From Bacteroidales bacterium UBA4073 (lineage in GTDB: Bacteria; Bacteroidota; Bacteroidia; Bacteroidales; Tenuifilaceae): 8,606 nt of DNA. The position numbers and the translations under genes are program-made. Positions 1-7,835 of the stretch are shown here, piece after piece (within the stretch, counting starts at the first letter, position 1; each line of letters begins with the position of its first letter). The stretch spans positions 1-8,606 of the forward strand of contig DFYV01000083.1 in the NCBI GenBank assembly GCA_002383425.1. The letters run 5' to 3'. The notes under the pieces were generated by a model. It was given only the letters and a program-made list of their open reading frames with translations, was not told where the DNA came from and did not search any database.

Positions 1-21
1 AATTCGTAATTCGTAATTCAA
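1..21. repeat. 7-bp tandem repeat, AATTCGT unit
   Basis: Two exact AATTCGT units (1-7, 8-14) and a partial third, AATTCAA (15-21). The array begins at the window edge, so it may extend leftward. A second heptamer pair, ATCAACC/ATCAACT, follows at 27-40. On the minus strand the unit reads ACGAATT, which shares an ACGAA core with the plus-strand array at 50-80. The position between genes suggests intergenic repeat DNA; no function can be assigned. Confidence 0.75.
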
Positions 22-49
22 AAGATATCAACCATCAACTTTTTTCCCT

Positions 50-80
50 AACAACGAGCAACGAACAACGAACAACGAAG
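50..80. repeat. 7-bp tandem repeat, AACAACG unit
   Basis: Four heptamers, AACAACG (50-56), AGCAACG (57-63), AACAACG (64-70) and AACAACG (71-77), followed by a partial AAG. One unit has a single mismatch. The array ends 62 bp before the ATG of the outer-membrane protein gene at 143. It has the same period as the repeats at 1-21 and 27-40 but a different unit. It is non-coding as far as can be seen. Confidence 0.8.
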
Positions 81-142
81 TTGGTGAACTTGCTGTTGCT
101 TGTTTGTCAGTTTATTTATAACTTGTGCTGTAAAATAAAGCA

Positions 143-985
143 ATGCGGCTGTTTCAAATTCTTGGGATTGTTGTACTTGTTACTGCTCAAAGCAGGTTAA
201 TTCACGGGCAGCTTATAAACAGGCCTGTATTGGGCGCTGCTGCTGGGATGGGAAATTGTACGGTTTCACTTAACAGTAATTGGGGAGGTTTTAGCAATCA
301 GGCATCGTTGGCATACCAACGGGAGTATTGGATTGGCGTACACCACGAAAATCGCTTTATGCTTGCAGAGCTTGGTTCGAGCATGTTAGGTGTTGCCATA
401 CCCGTTAAGCCAGGTACCTTTGGGATAAATGTTTCCCACTTTGGTTTTACCGGTTACAGCATTAGCAGTGGCGGATTGGGGTATGGAATGTTTTTGGGCA
501 AACGTTTTACCGCTGGTGTGGGATTTGCCTTTAGCCGCATGCAGTTACCTGCCGAATATCGTAGCGCTAACACCTTTACAGTTGAGGGAGGAATACACTA
601 CATGCCAACCTCAAAGCTAACATTCGGGTTTTATGTTTTTAACCCTACCAACTCGAATTTTGACGATTTAAGCGATTTTCCCATGCTTATGGGGTTAGGC
701 ATTACCTATTTCCCATCGGATAGATTAATGCTTGTAGCTCAGGTTGACGACGATACCCAGCGTGCTCCAACTGTGCGATGCGGACTTGAGTTTAGGGTGA
801 TTGAGCGAACAGCGTTACGCCTGGGCTACTCACCGGCAAGTCCCGAGGGAATAACCGTTGGAATAGGGTTACCCATTAAAAATTTTGATGTTGACCTGAA
901 CTTAAGTCATCATCAAATACTTGGCTTTACCCCCAGCCTATCGGTTTCCTACCTGTTTACCAAGAAAGAAGCTGTTACCCAATGA
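143..985 (+). CDS. PorV/FadL-like outer-membrane beta-barrel protein
   Basis: This 280-residue protein is predicted to be an outer-membrane barrel. A signal peptide is visible: hydrophobic residues 6-15, then cleavage at IHG|Q23 or possibly VTA|Q16; both leave Gln at +1. The mature start (about 31-57) has the pattern AAAGMGN then an Asn/Trp-rich stretch and SNQASLA, which resembles the N-terminal region of PorV/PorQ and FadL-type proteins (MGxAxVAL...NPAGLA). The rest is Gly- and aromatic-rich alternating beta sequence. At 280 residues it is shorter than PorV (about 380), so it is a relative and not PorV itself. The ATG at 143 follows an A-rich leader without Shine-Dalgarno, normal for Bacteroidota. 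Its TGA overlaps the ATG of the next gene by 4 nt, so the two are probably translationally coupled and may act together. The barrel assignment is fairly firm; cargo and role are unknown. Confidence 0.75.
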   Translation: MRLFQILGIVVLVTAQSRLIHGQLINRPVLGAAAGMGNCTVSLNSNWGGFSNQASLAYQREYWIGVHHENRFMLAELGSSMLGVAIPVKPGTFGINVSHFGFTGYSISSGGLGYGMFLGKRFTAGVGFAFSRMQLPAEYRSANTFTVEGGIHYMPTSKLTFGFYVFNPTNSNFDDLSDFPMLMGLGITYFPSDRLMLVAQVDDDTQRAPTVRCGLEFRVIERTALRLGYSPASPEGITVGIGLPIKNFDVDLNLSHHQILGFTPSLSVSYLFTKKEAVTQ

Positions 986-3030
986 AGGCAAAGGTTGGTT
1001 TATCAGTTCTGTTTTCTTTTCTGGTTTTTACCTCTAAAGCTCAGCAACTTTTGGACCCACAGCAGGTTATTGCCGATATTGTAGAGGAGCTAAGTGCCAA
1101 CACCGACGTCGAGCAGGATTACTCCGAGCTGGTTGAAGATTTGCTTCAGCTTGCCGATGATCCCCTAAACCTTAATGCTGCCCGAAAGGCTGACTTACAA
1201 AAGCTATTTTTCCTGAGCGATTTTCAAATTGAGAGCTTGCTCAGTTACCGTGACTCAAGCGCTAAAATACTTAGCATTTATGAGCTGCAGCTGGTCCCTG
1301 GTTTCGACCTGATTGATGTGGAACGACTGTCACCCTTTGTTTTTGTTGGAGAGCTGGTTGAGCCCGTGAAGGCCAAAGATTTTTTTGCAGGAAAACACGA
1401 TTTTTCAACGCGGTTAAAAACATCACTTCAAACGCCCATAGGCTATCAAAGTAGCCCAGGTGATGAGAGTCAATACCTGGGGAGTAAATATTCTATTTAC
1501 TCACGCTACCGCTATAAGGCAAACCGTTTGCAGCTGGGACTTATTACCGAAAAGGATGCGGGCGAACCCCTATTAGATGGTACTTTCCCCACGGGCTTCG
1601 ATTACCTTTCGGGTTATGCCCAACTTAGCGATATTGGTTGTATTAAACGCCTTGTGGTGGGCGATTTCCGTGCCGAGTTCGGGCAAGGGGCAACTTTTTG
1701 GAATAGCCTTACATTTGGCAAATCGGCTAATGTGATGGGATTTCATAGGCGTGGCAGAGGGATTGTTCCTCACTCTTCGGCCTACGAATCCCAATTCCTG
1801 AAAGGAACCGGTATCACTCTGACTTTCAAAAACATTGACATTAGCCTATTTGCTTCGTACCAGAAAATTGATGCTAACCTGATGGATACCATAAGTGATG
1901 GTGAACTTCTTTTCTCCTCATTACCTGAAAGCGGATACCATAGAACTCTTTCTGAAATTGATAACCGACGAAGAATTCCCGAACTGGTTACCGGTGGTAA
2001 TGTAACCCTTAATTTTAACAGGCTAAAGATTGGGACAACAGCAGTGTACAACCATATATACGGCGAAAATTTTAGCAGTCAGCCAATATACAACTTGATA
2101 CCCGATGCTAATGAAAGGTTGGTTTGGGGTGTTAATGCCGATTACTACTCCCGTCAGCACCTTTTTTACGGTGAGGTTGGGGTTGAGCTGTTAACCCTTA
2201 AAATGGCAGCCCTTGTTGGGGGTCAATTTAGATTAAGCAATCGTGTAATGCTATCGGTTTTAGGCAGAAGTTACAGCTCTACATACGGGAGTCGATACAC
2301 TGCAGCCCTGGCTGAGGGGACCGGGACAGCTAATGAGCAGGGATTGCTTATGGGTGTTAGCTTACTTGCTGCTAAGGGTTGGCGACTTTCGGGGTATGCC
2401 GACCTGTTTCGATTCCCCTGGATGCGGTATGGGGTTTACTCCCCTTCGGCTGGTGGCGATTTCCTGTTACAATCGGAAAATATTATAAATCCTTACTTAC
2501 AGGTTAATTTCCGTTACCGGTATAGGCGTGATGAGCGTAACATTTCGGGTAGCAGTCTTCCAATTATTCCTGTGGTGCCACGGGTCCGACAAAACTTCCG
2601 CACGCAGCTCTTGTACCAACCCATCACACCTGTACAGCTTAAAACCACACTTGAAGTAGCAGGCTACAAAGCCGACAGCCTTACCAGTAATGAATACGGA
2701 TACCTGCTGGCACAGGATATCAACGTAAACCTACAAAAATTTCCCTTAAGCGTAAGAATGCGGTTTGCCATTTTCGACACTAAATCGTGGAACTCACGAA
2801 TTTATTCCTACGAGAGCGATATGCTTTACTCTTTTACCGTTCCGGCTTACTATGATAGTGGAACAAGACTTATGCTAATGGTAAAGTATAGCTACAGAAG
2901 GAATGTTGATGTATGGCTTAGGTATGCGCAAACCTATTACAGTAACATGGATAGCATTGGCTCCGGTCTGGATATGATAGATGGCAATATCCGTAGCGAG
3001 GTAAAATTTATGGTAAGGCTAAAATTCTAA
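982..3030 (+). CDS. Helix-hairpin-helix outer-membrane beta-barrel protein
   Basis: This 682-residue exported protein belongs to a widespread Bacteroidota family usually named only for its helix-hairpin-helix (HhH) region. The signal peptide (1-20) ends SKA|QQ, giving a mature N-terminal Gln. Residues about 25-55 are acidic and helical. Two HhH-like units follow: about 61-91, beginning PLNLNAARKADLQKL, and about 94-120, containing YELQLVPGFD. They are similar to ComEA-type DNA-binding repeats. From about 137 to the end the sequence is rich in alternating Tyr/Phe/Arg strands and finishes with Phe (VKFMVRLKF), as expected of a barrel inserted by BamA. The layout therefore suggests a periplasmic HhH domain tethered to an outer-membrane barrel. 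It starts inside the stop of the preceding barrel gene (ATGA). Its TAA overlaps the stop of the convergent membrane-protein gene. DNA binding is an inference from HhH families; the domain could instead bind protein. Confidence 0.8.
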   Translation: MKAKVGLSVLFSFLVFTSKAQQLLDPQQVIADIVEELSANTDVEQDYSELVEDLLQLADDPLNLNAARKADLQKLFFLSDFQIESLLSYRDSSAKILSIYELQLVPGFDLIDVERLSPFVFVGELVEPVKAKDFFAGKHDFSTRLKTSLQTPIGYQSSPGDESQYLGSKYSIYSRYRYKANRLQLGLITEKDAGEPLLDGTFPTGFDYLSGYAQLSDIGCIKRLVVGDFRAEFGQGATFWNSLTFGKSANVMGFHRRGRGIVPHSSAYESQFLKGTGITLTFKNIDISLFASYQKIDANLMDTISDGELLFSSLPESGYHRTLSEIDNRRRIPELVTGGNVTLNFNRLKIGTTAVYNHIYGENFSSQPIYNLIPDANERLVWGVNADYYSRQHLFYGEVGVELLTLKMAALVGGQFRLSNRVMLSVLGRSYSSTYGSRYTAALAEGTGTANEQGLLMGVSLLAAKGWRLSGYADLFRFPWMRYGVYSPSAGGDFLLQSENIINPYLQVNFRYRYRRDERNISGSSLPIIPVVPRVRQNFRTQLLYQPITPVQLKTTLEVAGYKADSLTSNEYGYLLAQDINVNLQKFPLSVRMRFAIFDTKSWNSRIYSYESDMLYSFTVPAYYDSGTRLMLMVKYSYRRNVDVWLRYAQTYYSNMDSIGSGLDMIDGNIRSEVKFMVRLKF

Positions 3031-5300
3031 TCTTTGTTGAGAGTGCTGCTTTCGAATGGTCTGTTATTTATGAGTAAATTTTTTCCCACCCGAAATGTAT
3101 CAGTACTACCCGTAGGTTTGATAAGCACGTTATCAATATAAACATCACCGCTCTTCCTTAAAAGGGGAGCAACCGAAATGCTTATAAAGTCAGAGGGATT
3201 ATTGAGCTTCAGGTTATACTCAACCAAAGCCCAGTCGTCCTCAAATGCCTTGGTTTGCTCCATAAAACCAAAGCCATTCCATGTTTCCCACTTACCTTCT
3301 TCCTTACCGGTTACTATCTCAATCCTGTTGCGCGGCACTATGTCTTTTTTCATATTACTAACCCAGAACGATAGCGTAATTTCTGAGGCATTACCATTAG
3401 CCAAACGGCCCCAGAACAGATTAGTATAGCCATGTCCGTTTAGCTTTAGTGCTCCTGCTCCCATGAATGCAAGAGCTGTTGTATCGGTATCGTATTCCTT
3501 GAAATAAACATCATTTTTACTTGTATCGTTTGTTTCGGATAGTTTTTGCTTGTATTCATTTTGAAAAATTACTGGCAGTCTGTATAAATCGTCTATCTTG
3601 AGCCTTCGCATCTGAAATCCCCAAAGGGTATCCATTGGGGTTGAAATGGAAATAATTCTGCGTTCATTCTCATTAATTTGGTCACAGCTGGGATCAACAA
3701 ATAGCAGAATATCCCTCGTTTTATCGTAATATTTAAGTACAGGGAATTCATGAAGGGGTTCCATGATGAGGTTTAGGTTTTCCACGCATTGCCGAACCGA
3801 TGAACGGCTGGTGTTGGTTGCATTTAGCGGTAGTCCGGTTAGCTGCGATAAGGCGTACATTTTAACCACGGAGCCATGGCAGGCTGCCTCGTGCCAGTAG
3901 TTCTCACTTCCTACGCTAAAAAAAGGTATAGGCATGATACATTGAAAATCATCTATATTGATATTTGGCTTTTGGCTGGTGTGGTAGGCATAATCGAGTT
4001 CGGGAAGTGAGTTATTAATAAAATGATGTTGCGATTTACTGTGAAACCATGCATCGTAAGAAAGAATGGCAAAAGGAACAATAAGCAATGCCCTATAAAT
4101 AGGTTTAAGGTCTTTCAGCTTTTGCCATATCAGGTAAAACGTTACGATGTTCATCATGTAAAAGAAAAGCCAAGCGAATCGGCCAATTCCACGGAATTGA
4201 CGTATTGGGCCAAGGTATTCCAGGAGAAATTCCAAGTCAAAAATAAAGGGTATGCCAAAGGCGAAAAGCAAAAGCAGAAACGATAACCAGAATAATTCAT
4301 TAATTACAGGGATGTTGGTTATTTCGTAGGCGTTTTTCCAATGGCGTTTAAACGCATTTTTAATTGATTTGTAAAAGATGATAACAAATGCAACGGTCGA
4401 AACTAATCCCACGTAGGCAATTCCTTCCCATTGGAGATTACGAATTTTTACCAAGTTATTAAGCCAGCTCCAGTAAGGACGACCCGGCGAAAGGAATACC
4501 GATTCGGGATATGCCCTGTAAAACAGGAAACCCCATGGCCAGGTTGTTCGGTCTTCAACAGGGTCGAGGTATAGGATGAGGGTAGGAACCAAAACCAGTG
4601 GAATAACTATTTGTATCGCTATATGTAACCATTGCTTGCTCCATTCAAACCCTTTACTCCATGGTTTTTGCCATAGCCAGTAGGCTACGAATATGGCCAT
4701 GTAAAAGGTGAAAAAGTAACCGTGAGTTATTGATGCCCACAGCCCTATCAACATTATTAGTATCGATTTTCCTACACTTTGTTTGCGTTCAAACTTAAGG
4801 ATTAGCAGTATGAAAAGTGGTAGGACAACGGTGTAGCTCAAGGCAAAATGTCCGCCAATCCTATCGATTTGAGGGGATAGAAAGGTAAGCCCAATGGCTG
4901 GAATTATTGAGTACCACCATGGGAGATTTAGATGCCGAAAAATCAGGTAGATTACCAATACCGTTAGGCCAATGCTCAGCAGTATAAGCAGGTTGTGAAT
5001 GGCTACGGTATATGGGCTGATATCGTAAATATTTTGCGAGATAAACTTAATGGAGTTGCTTACAATTGGTTGTGAACCCCCAAAAAATATACTTTCGCCA
5101 AAGGGATAGTTCATGCTGCTGGTGTGGATGTAGCTTTTATCGTGCTTAATGTGGTAGAATGTGGCATAGTAGTCTTTGGCTCCATCGCCATTTTGCGCAA
5201 AATACTTGTGGTTGATATTTTTTACACTATCACCTGCAAAAAAATATGTGAAAAGTAAACCAATGGCTGTTACAGCAATGTATTCAAAAAACTTTTTCAT
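3027..5300 (-). CDS. GT-C-like multi-spanning membrane protein with C-terminal jelly-roll
   Basis: This 757-residue protein has roughly ten to twelve hydrophobic segments in its first 420 residues (for example 8-22, 97-121, 129-142, 153-168, 179-210, 226-245, 292-310, 336-354, 375-392, 402-416). A loop after the first segment carries an acidic NGDGAKD motif (D39, D43) and later YPFG (65-68). This arrangement resembles GT-C glycosyltransferases, which use lipid-linked sugar donors outside the membrane. A soluble region follows (about 430-595) that contains all four cysteines of the protein: C454, C474, C505, C539. Residues about 600-730 look like a beta-sandwich of the carbohydrate-binding type, ending GDVYIDNVLIKP. 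It is the last gene of the leftward operon, starting 3 nt after the lyase stop, and its TAG overlaps the convergent gene's stop. The glycosyltransferase role is inferred from architecture; donor and acceptor cannot be told, and an uncharacterised membrane protein remains possible. Confidence 0.7.
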   Translation of the reverse strand: MKKFFEYIAVTAIGLLFTYFFAGDSVKNINHKYFAQNGDGAKDYYATFYHIKHDKSYIHTSSMNYPFGESIFFGGSQPIVSNSIKFISQNIYDISPYTVAIHNLLILLSIGLTVLVIYLIFRHLNLPWWYSIIPAIGLTFLSPQIDRIGGHFALSYTVVLPLFILLILKFERKQSVGKSILIMLIGLWASITHGYFFTFYMAIFVAYWLWQKPWSKGFEWSKQWLHIAIQIVIPLVLVPTLILYLDPVEDRTTWPWGFLFYRAYPESVFLSPGRPYWSWLNNLVKIRNLQWEGIAYVGLVSTVAFVIIFYKSIKNAFKRHWKNAYEITNIPVINELFWLSFLLLLFAFGIPFIFDLEFLLEYLGPIRQFRGIGRFAWLFFYMMNIVTFYLIWQKLKDLKPIYRALLIVPFAILSYDAWFHSKSQHHFINNSLPELDYAYHTSQKPNINIDDFQCIMPIPFFSVGSENYWHEAACHGSVVKMYALSQLTGLPLNATNTSRSSVRQCVENLNLIMEPLHEFPVLKYYDKTRDILLFVDPSCDQINENERRIISISTPMDTLWGFQMRRLKIDDLYRLPVIFQNEYKQKLSETNDTSKNDVYFKEYDTDTTALAFMGAGALKLNGHGYTNLFWGRLANGNASEITLSFWVSNMKKDIVPRNRIEIVTGKEEGKWETWNGFGFMEQTKAFEDDWALVEYNLKLNNPSDFISISVAPLLRKSGDVYIDNVLIKPTGSTDTFRVGKNLLINNRPFESSTLNKD

Positions 5301-5303
5301 AGG

Positions 5304-6746
5304 TTAGTCAATTATATCGCGGAACGAAAATCCCAGCTTAAGGAGATTATTGGGTTTAATCAATTCTAATAGTTTTTTTTCGGTTATTAGGTTCAGATTT
5401 TTGTTAGCCGTGACAATGTCGATTTTTTTTGATCGCATTTCCTTGGCCAGCATAGCCGCTTTGTTAAAGCCAATAGCAGGGAGTAGAGCAGTGGTTATGG
5501 ATGGATTAAACATGAGCTGCGACGCCGATTTTTCGGGATCAATCTCTATTTCGTTTAGTAAATGGCGGGCAAGGGTTTGATTTGCTGCAATTAGTAGTTT
5601 TAGGGAGTCGATAATGGCATGGCCAATGGTTGGTAGGTAGGCGTTGAGGTCTAATGTTCCTTGCCCGGCAAGGTTCGAGATAAGGATATCGTTGGTGTAA
5701 ACCCTGTGAGCAATGCTTACTGCAAACTCGGGGATTACAGGGTTCACCTTTCCGGGCATTATTGAACTACCAACCTGCCGTTTGGGGATACTAATGGCGT
5801 TCCCGGTAATATCGGAGGCCAGCAGGCGGATGTCCGATGCCATTTTCTCAATGTTCACGGCGTGGGCTTTGAGTATTGCATGCACTTCGACAAACGAATC
5901 GAGGTTTACTGTGGCATCGTTCAGGTTTTCGCTGCGCGTAAAAGGAAATCCGGTGAGCTGCTGTAGGTGTTTCACCACCTCCATGACAAAGTAACGGGGC
6001 GTTCCCACGGCTGTTCCTATGGCTCCGCCTCCAAGGTTCACAACTTTTATCCGTTCAAAGCATTTTGAAACGCGCCACCAATCGCGCGAAAGAGCTTCAC
6101 TGTAGGTACTGAACAGCTGTCCATACGACGATGGCACGGCGGCTTGAAGCTGAGTGTAACCAATACGTAATGAGTTACGGTGAGCCTTCTCGATATTTTC
6201 AACTGCTTGCCGGGTGTTATTTATTAGTTCCTCGAGCTGGGTTAGCAGGCGAACCACAGCAACCCTAAGGGCGGTAGGCACCGTATCGTTGGTGCTTTGA
6301 TAAATGTTAGCCTGCTCAATGGGGTCGATTATACTGTAATCGCCTGGTTTATGGCCAAGCTGGATAAGTGCCGCGTTGGCAATGATTTCGTTTACATTCA
6401 TGTTGATGCTTGTGCCTGCACCACCCTGAATAGCTGGAATAATGAAATTGTCGTAGTATTTACCCTCGTGCACCTGGCCTGCTGCAACAATCAGAGCATC
6501 AATTACTTTGTTGGGGATGAAACTTTTGCTATCAGCAATCAGCTTTTCGTCCCTTAGGGCTTGAACCATTTCGGCATAAGTGGTATAGCAGGCCTGCTTT
6601 ACAAGGCCCATGGCCTGGTACCATTCAACATGAAACGGCGTGGTATCGGGGAAGTTTTCTTTTGCCCTAACCGAATGTATTCCGTAAAGCGCATTGGCAG
6701 GGATTTGCATGCTTCCAAGGTAATCGTTCTCAGTGCGGGTAGGCAT
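5304..6746 (-). CDS. aspA: Aspartase-family lyase (probable aspartate ammonia-lyase)
   Basis: This 480-residue protein aligns over its full length with aspartase (E. coli AspA, 478 residues), which converts L-aspartate to fumarate and ammonia in the cytoplasm. It belongs to the fumarase/aspartase superfamily, a homotetramer with composite active sites. Visible motifs are GGAGTS (108-113), QSTND (150-154), TQLQ (198-201) and the superfamily signature GSSIMPGKVNP (326-336). By analogy with Bacillus AspB, Ser327 would be the catalytic base and Thr198, Lys333 and Asn335 substrate contacts. The near-invariant GRT before TQLQ reads GYT (196-198), as in argininosuccinate lyase, and the following Asp is Ala, so this is a divergent member whose substrate needs testing. 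Its ATG directly abuts the TAG of the cyclotransferase gene, and its stop lies 3 nt before the membrane-protein gene. The family assignment is firm; exact substrate is less certain. Confidence 0.85.
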   Translation of the reverse strand: MPTRTENDYLGSMQIPANALYGIHSVRAKENFPDTTPFHVEWYQAMGLVKQACYTTYAEMVQALRDEKLIADSKSFIPNKVIDALIVAAGQVHEGKYYDNFIIPAIQGGAGTSINMNVNEIIANAALIQLGHKPGDYSIIDPIEQANIYQSTNDTVPTALRVAVVRLLTQLEELINNTRQAVENIEKAHRNSLRIGYTQLQAAVPSSYGQLFSTYSEALSRDWWRVSKCFERIKVVNLGGGAIGTAVGTPRYFVMEVVKHLQQLTGFPFTRSENLNDATVNLDSFVEVHAILKAHAVNIEKMASDIRLLASDITGNAISIPKRQVGSSIMPGKVNPVIPEFAVSIAHRVYTNDILISNLAGQGTLDLNAYLPTIGHAIIDSLKLLIAANQTLARHLLNEIEIDPEKSASQLMFNPSITTALLPAIGFNKAAMLAKEMRSKKIDIVTANKNLNLITEKKLLELIKPNNLLKLGFSFRDIID

Positions 6747-7829
6747 CTACTTCTTTTTAATAAATTCTACTTCAAAAAGTTTTCCCCAGAGCTTACCGGT
6801 TACAAAGATTCGGTTGTGTTCAGAATCAAATGCTATACCGTTTAGCACGTCTTCCCTTCCAGTTCGTTCGGTAGGTTTAAGTAACCCTTGCATATCGATA
6901 TTGCCTTCAACAGCTCCGGTTTCAGGGTTGATAATAACAATTCTGTTGGTTAGGTAAACGTTAGCGTAAATCTTACCTTGAATAAACTCGAGTTCATTCA
7001 GCTTTTTCACAGGTCCATTGTTGTCGAAAACCTCAATACGATGTATCTCGCTAAAACCATCAGGTTCTCTGAAATAGATTGTATGTGAGCCATCGCTCAT
7101 AAGCAGGTCTTTGCCGTTTGTTGTGAGGCCCCAACCCTGAGAGTTGTAAGTGAATGTATGTAAAGTTTTAAAGGTAGTAGCATCATAAACAAAGCCTACC
7201 CCGTTGGTCCATGTAAGCTGGTATATTTTTCCGTTGAGAAAAGCAATGCCTTCGCCAAAGTATTCCCTACCGAGGTTAACACTTTGAATTATTTTGCCAG
7301 TTTCTGGCTCTACCTTTCTTAAACTCGATGCTCCCTGTTGTCCAGTGCCTTCGTACAGGTAACCATTGTGGTAAAACAAACCTTGAGTGTAGGCCTCGGG
7401 GTCGTGCGGGTAAACTTTTAGGACGCGATAAGTGTACTCGGTTGGTTTTATATCCGATTTTAGGCCTATGGTAACCGATGAGGTTTGCTTGTGGCCATCC
7501 TTCCATGCAGTGGCGCTTAGCTGGATTGTACCTGGTTTCCCTTTTTCAGTGGGGAAGGAGAATGTTAAGGTGTTTATTCGCTCCAATCGCACCTGGTTGC
7601 GGTAAAGAACAATGGAGTCGGGTTGAATGGTATCGGTTAGCTTTAGAGCGATGTCAATGCTTTCGCCTGCTGTATATAGAGTGCCACTGGTGGGCTTGTC
7701 GAATCGAATAAGGTGTATGGGTTTTTCCGGTGTAGTGCTGTTAATGTTGATGATATCATCTTTTCGCCCGTTTGTGCACGAGGCAGCAAGCATTAAAAGT
7801 AGAAATGATATTTTGCGAGTCATACTCAT
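6747..7829 (-). CDS. Lipoprotein glutaminyl-peptide cyclotransferase
   Basis: This 360-residue protein converts N-terminal glutamine of exported proteins to pyroglutamate, releasing ammonia. It starts with a lipoprotein signal peptide with a permissive lipobox, AAS|C18, so it should be membrane-anchored and face the periplasm. Residues about 35-125 form an extra beta-rich, Ig-like domain. The catalytic part (about 130-360) is the plant/bacterial-type five-bladed propeller. Recognisable motifs are AYTQG (146-150), YEGTG (159-163, with the likely active-site Glu160), FGEG (191-194), QLTW (204-207), GWGL (232-235), SDGS (245-248), LNELE (277-281), LNGIAFD (329-335) and TGKLW (344-348). Catalytic cores alone are about 250-270 residues, so the length is explained by the added N-terminal domain. 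Starts at Met1 or Met3 are both possible and change nothing. It lies 6 nt after the HAD gene and abuts the lyase gene, so it is part of the operon. Confidence 0.9.
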   Translation of the reverse strand: MSMTRKISFLLLMLAASCTNGRKDDIININSTTPEKPIHLIRFDKPTSGTLYTAGESIDIALKLTDTIQPDSIVLYRNQVRLERINTLTFSFPTEKGKPGTIQLSATAWKDGHKQTSSVTIGLKSDIKPTEYTYRVLKVYPHDPEAYTQGLFYHNGYLYEGTGQQGASSLRKVEPETGKIIQSVNLGREYFGEGIAFLNGKIYQLTWTNGVGFVYDATTFKTLHTFTYNSQGWGLTTNGKDLLMSDGSHTIYFREPDGFSEIHRIEVFDNNGPVKKLNELEFIQGKIYANVYLTNRIVIINPETGAVEGNIDMQGLLKPTERTGREDVLNGIAFDSEHNRIFVTGKLWGKLFEVEFIKKK

Positions 7830-7835
7830 TGGTTG

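Noticed and set aside
94..126. Promoter for the barrel gene at 143, with TTG at 96-98 and TAACTTGT at 119-126
   Set aside because: The -7 element lacks one of the required T residues and the -33 is partial. It is the best candidate present but too weak to list as a feature.
143..985. PorP/SprF-type type IX secretion protein
   Set aside because: The N-terminal pattern (AAAGMGN...SNQASLA) fits PorV/FadL-like proteins better. The NPAYAG-type motif of PorP/SprF is absent.
1573..2051. Two minus-strand ORFs inside the HhH barrel gene
   Set aside because: Both are antisense to a well-supported coding region and show no domain or signal-peptide pattern.
4023..4286. Plus-strand ORF of 87 codons
   Set aside because: It lies wholly antisense to the 757-residue membrane protein, has a basic low-quality composition and matches no recognised family.
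5713..6845. Several plus-strand ORFs opposite the lyase gene and the 3' end of the cyclase gene
   Set aside because: They are shadows of firmly identified conserved genes on the other strand.
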